A stretch of DNA of 64,000 nt, taken from Pontibacter sp. G13. Lineage in GTDB: Bacteria > Bacteroidota > Bacteroidia > J057. The stretch's first letter is position 1, and every line of letters starts with the position of its first letter. The translations under genes were made by a program, and so were the position numbers. The notes under the pieces were generated by a model. That model ran no database searches and was not told the origin of the DNA. It saw nothing but the letters and a program-made list of their open reading frames with translations. The stretch covers positions 248,001 through 312,000 of the forward strand of contig NZ_CP134696.1 of NCBI RefSeq assembly GCF_031851795.1, given 5' to 3'. This document shows, in pieces, positions 1 to 8,658 of the stretch.

Positions 1-977
1 CGTCTTGCATAAGGCAAATTTCGAAGGATCTTGTAGGAATCATCGTCTTTGGTGTGGAGGAGATACTGAAAATTGACCCAATTATAGGGAAGCTCGAATG
101 CGTTGAAATCGAACGCCACCTCCCCAGAAACAAACTCGAAATTCCGCAACAAATAAACTTTCAATTCACCCTCAGGGGAGAAATTTTTCATCTTGAATTC
201 AAGTGGTTGATCCCCGACAACTACGCCCATGATCCCATAATTCTGTGTAGCGTACGGGATCTTTTCCCCCTCTACGAATTTTCGAACCCCTTTCCAATTT
301 GAAGGGCCTTGGAAAAAGGTCTCTGCGATATTGAAGGAGGTAAAATCCCCCATGTCCACAATGAGCGTAAAATCGTCGATTTGCTTGTTGGCCCAGCGAT
401 TGGCCGCTGTCAGGATGTAATTGAAATTATAGACTAGGTCGATAGAATTCGAAAGTCTGAATTCATATTCGTGATGGACGCGATTTTCCCCAGACTGAAA
501 ATTTGCATAGAAGTGATACACATAGAAATAATCGGGGTAATCTGTCTCAGCCAATTCCTGCTCGATGAGTTCCCGTTGATCTTGAATGCTCCCATTGACA
601 TAGTAGGTATTGGTGTTGACCATGTCCACTTGATATCTCAGGGTTTGGTCATTCATCTGCACGAGGAAATTTTCCATGTAGGGGTGTCGACCATTCTTGG
701 GAGTGTGTGAAACGTCCCCCACTGGTGAGGCAGCCTCAAACCCTACCAAGATTCTCTTGGCTTCGCCGGGATTGTAGAAGACATAGTCCACCGTGACCTT
801 GAGGTAATCGCCATGGATTCGTTCCACTTTGAGGACTTCCTTCTGGACACTCACTTGTGTTTCTGAAACTGGAATCAACTGATTGCCAGACATAAAGAAA
901 GCGCCATCATTGGCCTTCAATGTGGAAAGGCTCAAAGTCAGAATGACGAGCAATTGCGCGAGGAATTTCATATTCAT
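1..977 (-). CDS. Secreted protein with the start of a YARHG-like domain (3' end cut by window edge)
   Basis: The reading frame is open from an ATG at 977 down to base 1, so about 325 codons are visible and the C terminus lies outside the window. The first 22 residues form a signal peptide (MNMKFLAQLLVILTLSLST, then KAND). The middle part is rich in beta-strand-like segments with many Tyr, Phe and Asn and no recognised catalytic motif. The last visible residues (ILRNLPYARR) look like the opening of a YARHG domain, a short extracellular module known from secreted bacterial proteins. An ATG at 971 is an alternative start. Function unknown; probably exported to the periplasm or surface. Confidence 0.7.
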   Translation of the reverse strand, partial: MNMKFLAQLLVILTLSLSTLKANDGAFFMSGNQLIPVSETQVSVQKEVLKVERIHGDYLKVTVDYVFYNPGEAKRILVGFEAASPVGDVSHTPKNGRHPYMENFLVQMNDQTLRYQVDMVNTNTYYVNGSIQDQRELIEQELAETDYPDYFYVYHFYANFQSGENRVHHEYEFRLSNSIDLVYNFNYILTAANRWANKQIDDFTLIVDMGDFTSFNIAETFFQGPSNWKGVRKFVEGEKIPYATQNYGIMGVVVGDQPLEFKMKNFSPEGELKVYLLRNFEFVSGEVAFDFNAFELPYNWVNFQYLLHTKDDDSYKILRNLPYAR

Positions 978-1129
978 AGAATAGGATATTTAGGCGGGAA
1001 GAAACGAAATTTCCGGAAAGATTACATAGATATGCCCTCAACAGGCCTTGGGTGAGATCTGCTTTCACGTGAAGGATGGGTTACTTGAGTAGGACTCGAT
1101 TGAGCCATTCGGAAGTAAGGACGATTGGT

Positions 1130-1402
1130 TCAGGCAAAGTCAAAAAGCCCCACTGCCAATTCTGCCCAAATCAGCAGGAGTATCCCGAGAATGGCCACGA
1201 TCCAGATGGCCCGGTTTCTAACGGTTTTTTGACTGCGCAAGGCCCATTCTATCGCCAAGCCGGCACCGAGCAACAAACCGCCAGCAAGGAGAAAATCCCC
1301 AAATGACCAGTTTACCTCTGTTGAAAACTTCATGGCGATCAGTGGAATCAGCAAGACCAGACCTACCACACTGAGGATGATCCATAGACTTTGTTTCTTC
1401 AT
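1130..1402 (-). CDS. Small three-helix membrane protein of unknown function
   Basis: The 90-residue product has three hydrophobic stretches at about residues 6-25, 35-52 and 65-86, separated by short charged loops (for example ALRSQKTVRNRA). This is the pattern of a small inner-membrane protein. There are no cysteines or conserved polar residues inside the helices to suggest transport or catalysis. It lies just downstream of, and on the same strand as, another small membrane protein starting at 1819 (gap about 60 bases), so the two may be co-transcribed. No family was recognised. Confidence 0.6.
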   Translation of the reverse strand: MKKQSLWIILSVVGLVLLIPLIAMKFSTEVNWSFGDFLLAGGLLLGAGLAIEWALRSQKTVRNRAIWIVAILGILLLIWAELAVGLFDFA

Positions 1403-1462
1403 GATCGGAAAGGGTTTGGGGATGCTAGTTTAATGAGGGAAGACTTGCCTTGAGCGTTTCTC

Positions 1463-1819
1463 CTATCTGAAAATCAGAATCGCCACCACCGTCCAAAGTA
1501 AAAACGATATCGTGATGAGTTTCCAAAATTTATCCCAGAGCCTAAACTCGCCACGGATTAAATATCTGCCTGCGACCAAAAAATGGAGGATGATGAAGGG
1601 GGGAAACAGGATGAAAAAGACTTTTTCCCACAGCTTAAAATCTGCTCTGGTAGCTTGTGGATTGGGCGTATCGGCAGCAGCTCGAAGGGTCTTCAATTCC
1701 TTGGAGGAGAAATTTCTGGCTTGAAACTCCTTCAACGCGGCCTGATGAACAGGCTCAGGAAGCTTTTCATCTCGAAGAAGCAAAAATAGCTGAAGGTCGG
1801 AAAGGGCTTGAGGGTTCAT
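1463..1819 (-). CDS. Small membrane protein, soluble N-terminal half and two C-terminal helices
   Basis: I chose the ATG at 1819 (MNPQALSDLQLF). The frame extends five codons further to a TTG at 1834, which is a less likely start. The 118-residue product has an amphipathic, helical N-terminal half (about residues 1-60, including a LKEFQARNFSSKEL segment). Two membrane helices follow, at roughly 70-90 and 98-117, and the protein ends in an IFR tail. The soluble part could bind a partner at the cytoplasmic face. It probably forms a transcription unit with the three-helix protein downstream. Function unknown. Confidence 0.6.
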   Translation of the reverse strand: MNPQALSDLQLFLLLRDEKLPEPVHQAALKEFQARNFSSKELKTLRAAADTPNPQATRADFKLWEKVFFILFPPFIILHFLVAGRYLIRGEFRLWDKFWKLITISFLLWTVVAILIFR

Positions 1820-1891
1820 GGTGTGTTGAATCAATGATGCGGCGTAAAGATAGTCTTAATTACGAGCTCATCTATCCAACTTTCCGAAATA

Positions 1892-2659
1892 TCAATCCTG
1901 TCCGAGCACATCCTCGACAATCTGATCGAGATGCTGGAGCTCCGCCAAGGAAGTCAATCGCTCATCGGTCCGGGATTCTCCCATTTCCTGCGCTCGATAA
2001 TCTGGCAATTCCGAGCCAAAATGCAGCAGGACGATGGTATCCACGATTCGCTCTTTGAGGGTATGGGGCACCTTGTATTTCCGGATGATGGAGTTTTCAA
2101 TGCCAATATGCACCATCTCGTGAATCAGGGTATTGATGGGATTGTCGTAGCTTTTGAATCGCCCATCTGGGGTGGTGTAGATAATGATGGAGCCAGCATC
2201 TGGGTCATAGCTTCCGCCCGGCCCGTAGAGGGTAAGCCGCACCTCGTATTGTTCAAACAGCTGGAATCCCCAAACATATTCGCAGGCCGCAAGTGTCTGG
2301 AGCATGTCGTTGAGTCGGGGTAGTTCCGCCTTGATTTTTTCATAGCCCGCCCGATAATCTTCGGGTTGGTACACGTTGTCCTTGAAAAAGCCTTCAAGTC
2401 GCTCAAAGTCGCTATCCGAGAGCCTTCCCGCGCGGGCCTTTTCCTTCAATTCCTCCACCAATTCTCCCGCCGGCAAACTCACTTGATACCCATGCTCCTC
2501 GAAGAATGAGATGTCTCGGATCGTCTGCCAAATATACGCCACCTCAGATTCAGCAGTGGGAATTTGGAGGTTGATTCGATCCTGTCCCATGCTTGGCAAG
2601 GTCAAGAAAATCGTCATCAGGAGGGAGAAGACAGGACGCAAAAAACAGGCATTAGGCAT
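1892..2659 (-). CDS. Putative secreted zinc metallopeptidase-like protein (HEMVH motif)
   Basis: The start chosen is the ATG at 2659, which gives a signal peptide ending near PSMGQ; the frame also runs ten codons further up to 2689. The motif HEMVH at about residues 180-184 fits the HExxH zinc-binding pattern of zincins, and a nearby glutamate (GIENS) could be a third ligand. The preceding segment (GSIIIYTTPDGRF) looks like the edge strand above a zincin active site. The N-terminal half is helical and charged. Function is inferred from the motif alone; no specific peptidase family was recognised, and an inactive or structural role is possible. Confidence 0.6.
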   Translation of the reverse strand: MPNACFLRPVFSLLMTIFLTLPSMGQDRINLQIPTAESEVAYIWQTIRDISFFEEHGYQVSLPAGELVEELKEKARAGRLSDSDFERLEGFFKDNVYQPEDYRAGYEKIKAELPRLNDMLQTLAACEYVWGFQLFEQYEVRLTLYGPGGSYDPDAGSIIIYTTPDGRFKSYDNPINTLIHEMVHIGIENSIIRKYKVPHTLKERIVDTIVLLHFGSELPDYRAQEMGESRTDERLTSLAELQHLDQIVEDVLGQD

Positions 2660-2731
2660 AGCTAGGGATTGAGGATAAAAACGTTCCAAGGAGTTGGTAG
2701 CGGAAATGGAGTTGCATCTACCGGGGAATTT

Positions 2732-4162
2732 CTACCCTGCCAAGCCCACTTCCAAATCATTGATGATGGCTTGTCCGCATACTGCATCCAGAATTTCAAT
2801 TTTGAGGAAACGCTGTCTGGTGGCCTCAAAGGATACAGCCCTGAAGCTTGAGGGTGCCGTCCAACGCTCTTGGGCGATCTCCTCAAAATGTAGGCCATCG
2901 GAGCTGACTGAAACGATTACCCTCAGAATATTCCCATCTGGCAATGCTTGCTCTGGAAAAGGCTTGCATCGGTGTTTGTGAACGATCGTCAATAGATCAA
3001 CCGCCTGATGTTCCACTCCCAAATCCAGTACAATGTTTTGGGGAAAACCCGGCTCTGCTTCCCAATCGTAGTAGTTTTTGCCGCCTATCTTAGCTGATTC
3101 AATGAGGAAGTCCGCATGACCAGAACTTGCACGTGCATCGAGGATCGGAACGGATTTTCCGATGGCAGGGCCTTGATCAGGTAATGGGAGACGATTTTCG
3201 TTAGGGCTCCACTTCTGACCAATATCCGCCAGCAGATCCAGATAGATCGTGTCGAGCAATCCTTGTCGATTGGGCATGCAGTTGAGCATGAAATTACAGT
3301 AGCGTTCTTCACATGCACGGAGCTTGGTCAGGATTGAATCCACGCCATCGTTTCGTTTCATTCCAGTTGGAGTTCGTTCTCCCCAAAACCATCCATTGCC
3401 TTGAATGCTACAATGCCCAAGTGCCGAGGCCATCGTGTTTCCTTCTTGGGGAAATGCTCCAAACGGCCCTTCGAAATAGGGAATATCAGCGTGATAAGGA
3501 GCCTGAATATGCGTGTGTTCCGTGATCAGGCAATGGGGTTGTAGCGACTTGATCAAATCCCGAATTTCCTGATACTGAACATCTTCCCGATGGCCCATTC
3601 GCCAAAACCAACCATCTATCACAAAATAGTCGATCTGTCCATACTGGGTGAGCAATTCGGAGATTTGACCTTTAACTATCGTGAGTTTTTCTGGCGTGAT
3701 CTGCCCTCGGTCAATTTCATGGGTACTGTCCCAAATCGAAAAATACAGCCCTACGCCCAATCCATGGCTCCGAAAAGCATCGACAAATTGCCGCACAATA
3801 TCTTTGCGGTAGGGAGTTCCTGCTACATCGTATTCCGTATACTTGGAGTCCCACAGACAAAATCCTTCGTGGTGCTTCGCCGTAAGCAAGCCAAATTTCA
3901 TATTGGCGGAAATAGCCGCATTTGCCCACTGCTGAGCATCCAGTTCCCGAGGATTGAATCCATCGATGGGATAGTTCGCTTCACCCCAATTCGCCCCATA
4001 GGACATGATGTTGTAGCAGATGAACATCCCGAAGCGTTGATCAATGAAAGCTGATTTGAGGGATTGGAGCGATGATGCCTCGGATGAATCGACAGGAATA
4101 GTTTCACAGGCGATGAGCCAAACGGACATTGTCAGGATAAGAAAGTAGGAAAATAGTCTCAT
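2732..4162 (-). CDS. GH29-type alpha-L-fucosidase (or alpha-L-galactosidase) lipoprotein with C-terminal discoidin-like domain
   Basis: The ATG at 4162 gives a lipoprotein signal with lipobox LIAC at about residue 19; the frame continues 12 codons further but without a signal. Residues 30-340 match the GH29 barrel: RFGMFICYN near the start, LLTAKHHEGFCLWDS (substrate-binding His-His), LYFSIWD, and DYFVIDGW, whose Asp is the expected catalytic nucleophile. LNCMPNRQGLLD closes the barrel. Residues 350-476 form a beta-rich domain resembling F5/8 type C (discoidin) modules. GH29 enzymes remove terminal alpha-L-fucose; some act on the related L-galactose of red-algal galactans. Substrate here is unproven. 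It is one of four GH29 lipoproteins in the window. Confidence 0.85.
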   Translation of the reverse strand: MRLFSYFLILTMSVWLIACETIPVDSSEASSLQSLKSAFIDQRFGMFICYNIMSYGANWGEANYPIDGFNPRELDAQQWANAAISANMKFGLLTAKHHEGFCLWDSKYTEYDVAGTPYRKDIVRQFVDAFRSHGLGVGLYFSIWDSTHEIDRGQITPEKLTIVKGQISELLTQYGQIDYFVIDGWFWRMGHREDVQYQEIRDLIKSLQPHCLITEHTHIQAPYHADIPYFEGPFGAFPQEGNTMASALGHCSIQGNGWFWGERTPTGMKRNDGVDSILTKLRACEERYCNFMLNCMPNRQGLLDTIYLDLLADIGQKWSPNENRLPLPDQGPAIGKSVPILDARASSGHADFLIESAKIGGKNYYDWEAEPGFPQNIVLDLGVEHQAVDLLTIVHKHRCKPFPEQALPDGNILRVIVSVSSDGLHFEEIAQERWTAPSSFRAVSFEATRQRFLKIEILDAVCGQAIINDLEVGLAG

Positions 4163-4252
4163 AAGGATCGAACAATACGTACGGGGGGATGATAGCATCC
4201 CCAGCGATCACCTCCCATTCAGGACATCCCAATTCTTAGCAGGAATGGTTCC

Positions 4253-4765
4253 TCACCCAAAATCATACCCTGTTTCGACCCATATTGCTCCTTCCATCCA
4301 ATCCACAGTCATATACCACATCGAATAATTATGTCCTGTGAAAATCAGATGGATGCGTGTTTCGGTGGAGTGATCTTCATACTGCTTGAGCTCGATCATC
4401 TGGTCAAATGCCTTCCAATCCGACTCCGGCATCAAACGGCTGGAGATCCATCGAGCTTGCCCGATCCAATGCGCTAGGTCTTGCATGGAATGTTCGTCCT
4501 GATCCAATCTGAGGCTACCCGATACGCCAAAGTGATCACATCCTCCTCGTCGCGCAACCAGAGAATCTCCCGATTGCAGGAGGATTCGGGCGGTTTTGGT
4601 TCGATCATTCCAGGTATAATCCTTCAGTTCGGGGAGAGCCCTCACAAACGCATCGGTCTGGGTATCGAGATCGAAGATGCAATCTTCTCCTGCTCCTTGA
4701 TCGGTGGAATTGGAGCAACTTAGGCAGCAAATAAGCAGGAGAATCAAGAATGGATGAATATTCAT
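4253..4765 (-). CDS. Lipoprotein of unknown function
   Basis: The ATG at 4765 starts a lipoprotein signal (MNIHPFLILLLICC, then LSCSN); the frame continues 27 codons further without adding a plausible export signal. The mature part of about 150 residues has alternating strand-like and helical segments and contains several tryptophans (WIGQARWISSRL, MWYMTVDWMEGAIW). No family was recognised. The base composition just upstream (4766-4850) is AT-rich, as expected of a promoter region. It is presumably anchored in the outer or inner membrane, facing the periplasm. Confidence 0.65.
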   Translation of the reverse strand: MNIHPFLILLLICCLSCSNSTDQGAGEDCIFDLDTQTDAFVRALPELKDYTWNDRTKTARILLQSGDSLVARRGGCDHFGVSGSLRLDQDEHSMQDLAHWIGQARWISSRLMPESDWKAFDQMIELKQYEDHSTETRIHLIFTGHNYSMWYMTVDWMEGAIWVETGYDFG

Positions 4766-4852
4766 GTGTGTAAATGAAAGAGATAGATTCGATGCGAATA
4801 TGGAGATGTATATCGAATTGCCATAATATATGAAATATAAAATCATTTCATT

Positions 4853-5677
4853 CTACCGAGAATCATCCGGTTTCGCGTATTTGGCACGTTGGGCTTCTGA
4901 CAGCTCCAACACGAGCGAATTTCTTTTTTCTAGCGGCTTCCCTCGGCGTAAATATACCTCCCAAGGCGGCATCGATCGGGTGATTTGCTTGAGATGTTTG
5001 CGCATTTTGGCAGTGATCCTTCGACCCGAAATCTCGATGTTGTATGGTTTGCCTGACGCACGGAGGTCAAATCTGATCCACAATCGGATTACCCGATCAC
5101 CCAAATCAGGAATTTTCGCCCAATCAAATTGTTGGTAGAGATGCCGCTCGGTCCTGTTCAGGTTTTCTTGCCTAGCCTTAGTTGAATCCTCTGGACCCGA
5201 GTTATGGTAGATTTTCAGGCGTTTGACCCGCCCGGTTTTGATGGTGAACTCCCATTCTTCTTCGAATAGGGACGCATAGGGATCATCCTCATACAGGAGC
5301 AGCTTTCCGCGCGGTGCTAATAAGGTCCCTGAATACCAAGAAGCATCGACCTTGGCGGTTCCAAATTCTGCTTCCAGATCCAGAAATTCATCGGGACCCA
5401 ATACGCACCCCAATCTCAATTTGATCAGGAAGAGTCGCCCTGAAACGATCTCCCAAGTGGCCCTATATCCTCGATAGCAAGCAGTTGACGTAGCCCCTAG
5501 CTCCATACCGTTTATGCGCCGATCTCCTTTGGCCGCCAAATAGTCTTCCAATGGGAGAGCATAGATCGACATCGTATCTCCCTTGTATATCAATCTATCC
5601 AAAATTTGGGCGGTAGAAAATCCCCGAACTGGGAAAATCATCAAGCTCGCCAACAAACAGCTCAATCGTATTCCCAT
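4853..5677 (-). CDS. Secreted protein of unknown function with a TonB-C-like C-terminal region
   Basis: The product of 274 residues begins with a signal peptide (MGIRLSCLLASLMIFPVRG). The mature protein contains a run of beta strands (GYRATWEIVSGRLFLIKLRL, then TIKTGRVKRLKIYHNSG). A C-terminal segment of about 75 residues (VIRLWIRFDLRASG, MRKHLKQITRSMPPW) has the strand-strand-helix-strand order seen in TonB C-terminal-like folds of Bacteroidota secreted proteins. It is unlikely to be TonB itself, because there is no N-terminal membrane anchor plus proline-rich region. Function unknown. Confidence 0.65.
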   Translation of the reverse strand: MGIRLSCLLASLMIFPVRGFSTAQILDRLIYKGDTMSIYALPLEDYLAAKGDRRINGMELGATSTACYRGYRATWEIVSGRLFLIKLRLGCVLGPDEFLDLEAEFGTAKVDASWYSGTLLAPRGKLLLYEDDPYASLFEEEWEFTIKTGRVKRLKIYHNSGPEDSTKARQENLNRTERHLYQQFDWAKIPDLGDRVIRLWIRFDLRASGKPYNIEISGRRITAKMRKHLKQITRSMPPWEVYLRRGKPLEKRNSLVLELSEAQRAKYAKPDDSR

Positions 5678-5936
5678 AAATGCTTTATGTTCCTAGATAT
5701 CGGTTCATCACCCAATTCTTAACCCTGCCTGAATTCCTCTACAGACATTTCTCCTCCTTCTTCATTTTTTCATTTCCCTAAAGAAAGGCAAATCTGCTTT
5801 TTCGGAGGAAAGGATCTTGAATTAGGATACACCAACAAACAGACACCTATTGACACAATCAAGTCATTCCTTACAACCATTCCCACATCGGACAGCTATT
5901 CCCTAAATTCATCATTCCCCCCAAACATCTTAGATC

Positions 5937-7805
5937 ATGAACAGACTGATTTGCTGTTTGATTTTCCTTTCGCTTCTGGGTTGCCAAAAGGACTCGAGCC
6001 CAAAATCTTCATCTTCCGATTCTCCTTCCCGTACCGAATCCGCTACTCCATCGGGATATCCCACGGAGGTCTATTTCGGCGACACCCACCTTCACACTGA
6101 GTATTCGATGGATGCAGGTGCATTTGGGAATACCCTGGGATTGGATGAAGCCTATCAATTTGCCAAGGGCCAGGAAGTCACCTCCTCCACAGGACTCAAA
6201 GCCAAACTGTCCCGACCCCTGGATTTCCTTGTCATTGCGGATCATTCAGACGGCATGGGCGTATATCAAGCCCTCGAAAAAGGCGATGATTGGGTCATGG
6301 GCACCAATCAGGGAAAACGATGGAACAAGCTTATCCAGGACGGAGATGGTCCTACCGCAGCGGTAGAATTGATCAAGGCATTCTCCCAAGGCGAAATGGA
6401 GTTCGACGTCAATCAACAAGAGTTGCAGGAAAGCGTTTGGGCAGAGATGGTCAATGCCGCCGAAACCTACAACGAGCCGGGGACATTCACCGCCTTCATC
6501 GGCTACGAATGGACCTCTCTCATCAAAGGCAACAACCTCCACCGCGTTGTCATCTATCGGGATGGGAAGGCAGAGGCCATCCAAAAGATTCCCGCCAATA
6601 CCAATGCCAACGACACCCCCGATCCCGAATACCTGTGGAATTATCTTACAGAATATGAGCAATTGACGGGCGGAAAAGCACTCGCCATTCCCCACAATGG
6701 CAATTTGAGCAACGGGATGATGTTCACCGAAACCCGCGTCAATGGCCAGCCCTTCGATGAATCCTACGTCAAGGAACGCATCAAATGGGAGCCGCTCTAC
6801 GAGATCACCCAGATCAAAGGAGATGGCGAATCGCACCCATTCCTGTCCCCCAATGATGAATTCGCAGACTTCGAAAACTGGGATGTAGGCAATCTGGACC
6901 TCAGCGCCCTGAAGACCAATGACATGCTCGCAGGCGAATACGGTAGATCAGCACTTAAACTCGGTCTGAAAATCAAAAACGACGTTGGGACCAATCCCTA
7001 CAAATTTGGCCTGATCGGAAGCACCGACGCGCATACTTCCCTGGCCACGGCGGATGACAACAACTTCTACGGGAAAGCTGTGAATGTTGAAGGCGGCAAG
7101 GATCGCTGGGAGCACGTATTCATCGGGTCGGATCAAGCGGAAATCCTCACCTGGGAGACGGTCGCTTCTGGATATGCCGCAGTTTGGGCACATGAAAACA
7201 CCCGAGCATCCCTATTCGATGCCATGATGCGCAAGGAAACGTATGCCACCACGGGTCCGAGAATGAAGGTCCGCTTCTTTGGGGGATATGATTTTGCAGC
7301 GGGAGATTTGGAGGGAGACTGGGTCAAGAATGGCTACGAAAAGGGCGTGCCAATGGGGGGAGATCTAGCGAAAAGTGACAAGGCTCCGAACTTTATCGTT
7401 CAGGCGAGTATGGACCCTGAAGGAGGGAGTCTCGATCGCATCCAAATTGTCAAAGGTTGGGCAAATCCGGATGGCACGCTTTCCGAAAAAGTCTATGAGG
7501 TGGTTTGGGCAGGCGACCGTCAGGCAGATGCCAATGGAGCCATTCCTCGTCTCGAAAGTACAGTCAATGAGGCTGACGCAACTTGGGATAATTCCAGCGG
7601 TGCTTCCGAGCTCAAGCAAGTCTGGCAAGACCCGGACTTCGACCCTGCTTTGGAGGCATTCTATTATGTACGGGTACTGGAGATTCCGACGCCTCGATGG
7701 ACCCTGTACGACAAAATCCGAATGGGCTCCGAACTCAGCGACGAGGTCCCGCTCATCACCCAACAAAGGGCCTACACTTCGCCCATTTGGTATTCTCCCA
7801 AGTAA
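5937..7805 (+). CDS. DUF3604 family lipoprotein with PHP-like metal-binding motifs
   Basis: The ATG at 5937 gives a lipoprotein signal (LLGC lipobox at about residue 16). The 622-residue product matches the DUF3604 family throughout. Visible metal-site candidates are GDTHLHTEYSMDAG (HxH, about residue 50), VIADHSDGMG, AIPHNGNLS and GSTDAHTS, the order of histidines and aspartates in PHP-type phosphoesterases. The C-terminal third is beta-rich (VQASMDPEGGSLDRIQIVKG). The reaction is unknown; a metal-dependent hydrolase acting outside the inner membrane is the best guess. It is followed after 25 bases by a peptidyl-prolyl isomerase and then by a HupE/UreJ protein, a combination I recall as recurrent in marine bacteria. 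Confidence 0.85.
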   Translation: MNRLICCLIFLSLLGCQKDSSPKSSSSDSPSRTESATPSGYPTEVYFGDTHLHTEYSMDAGAFGNTLGLDEAYQFAKGQEVTSSTGLKAKLSRPLDFLVIADHSDGMGVYQALEKGDDWVMGTNQGKRWNKLIQDGDGPTAAVELIKAFSQGEMEFDVNQQELQESVWAEMVNAAETYNEPGTFTAFIGYEWTSLIKGNNLHRVVIYRDGKAEAIQKIPANTNANDTPDPEYLWNYLTEYEQLTGGKALAIPHNGNLSNGMMFTETRVNGQPFDESYVKERIKWEPLYEITQIKGDGESHPFLSPNDEFADFENWDVGNLDLSALKTNDMLAGEYGRSALKLGLKIKNDVGTNPYKFGLIGSTDAHTSLATADDNNFYGKAVNVEGGKDRWEHVFIGSDQAEILTWETVASGYAAVWAHENTRASLFDAMMRKETYATTGPRMKVRFFGGYDFAAGDLEGDWVKNGYEKGVPMGGDLAKSDKAPNFIVQASMDPEGGSLDRIQIVKGWANPDGTLSEKVYEVVWAGDRQADANGAIPRLESTVNEADATWDNSSGASELKQVWQDPDFDPALEAFYYVRVLEIPTPRWTLYDKIRMGSELSDEVPLITQQRAYTSPIWYSPK

Positions 7806-7830
7806 TCGTTCTAAGCCTCAACCTGTTGCC

Positions 7831-8658
7831 ATGATCCTGAAAATCATCCAAGAACCCCTCGTCCACTTTCTGGCTGCGGGTTTCCTGTTCTTCATCGCCT
7901 ACGCTTGGCTAGGGAATCCTGAGAGCGAGCGGCAAATCCGCATTGATCAGTACACGCTGAATGAGATGGTCTCCAAATGGCACCAGCAATGGGACCGAGA
8001 CCCTTCAGAGGCAGAGCTCAAGGGCCTGCTCGACCATCATATCAAGCAGGAAATCCTCTCGCGAGAAGCTCAGGCTTTGGGATTGGACCAAGACGATGAC
8101 ATCATCCGTAAGCGACTCGCCCAGAAAATGGAGTTCATCGCGGAAAATATGTTCTCCCACCTTTCTCCCAGCGATGAAGAATTGCTGCAATTCTTGGAGC
8201 AACACAGTGAGCGGTACCAAACCGATTTGCGGATCAGTTTCCGGCAGGTTTGCTTTCGATCGGACCTGAGGGAAAGACCAGCAGAGGATGCGGCTGCCAG
8301 CTTGAATACAGGGGTCCTGATAGGCGACTCCAATCCGGCGAAACCCTCCTACCAGTTGGCTACTTCTTCGGAAATCCGCAAAGATCTTGGAGCAGATTTC
8401 ACCCAATCGTTGGAACAGTTGGAGGTTTCCAATGGGTGGCAAGGTCCGATTCCATCGGCATTTGGCGAGCACCTCGTGCTGATCGAGGCCAAGGCAACCC
8501 CTCAAGCTCCAGATTTCGAAAGCATTCGGCAGCGACTTACACAAGATTATGTGTATGCGCTTCGACAGGAGTATCAGCAAGATCTGATGCGTGAATTACT
8601 GGAGAAATACGAAGTGGTGATTGATTTGCCGGAAATCGACTATGCGTACCATGAATAG
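7831..8658 (+). CDS. Membrane-anchored peptidyl-prolyl cis-trans isomerase (parvulin/SurA-like)
   Basis: The ATG at 7831 (MILKIIQEPLVHFL) starts a 275-residue protein with one N-terminal membrane helix at about residues 10-28. Next comes a SurA/PpiD-type N-terminal helical region (LLDHHIKQEILSREAQALG, DDIIRKRLAQKMEF). A parvulin-like half follows (DLRISFRQVCF, then GPIPSAFGEHLVLIEAK), the latter matching the conserved strand GPxxSxxGxHLV. It would help fold exported proteins near the inner membrane. The frame is open for 152 further codons upstream, but this lies inside the DUF3604 gene. The gene overlaps the start of the HupE/UreJ gene, so translation is probably coupled. Confidence 0.85.
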   Translation: MILKIIQEPLVHFLAAGFLFFIAYAWLGNPESERQIRIDQYTLNEMVSKWHQQWDRDPSEAELKGLLDHHIKQEILSREAQALGLDQDDDIIRKRLAQKMEFIAENMFSHLSPSDEELLQFLEQHSERYQTDLRISFRQVCFRSDLRERPAEDAAASLNTGVLIGDSNPAKPSYQLATSSEIRKDLGADFTQSLEQLEVSNGWQGPIPSAFGEHLVLIEAKATPQAPDFESIRQRLTQDYVYALRQEYQQDLMRELLEKYEVVIDLPEIDYAYHE

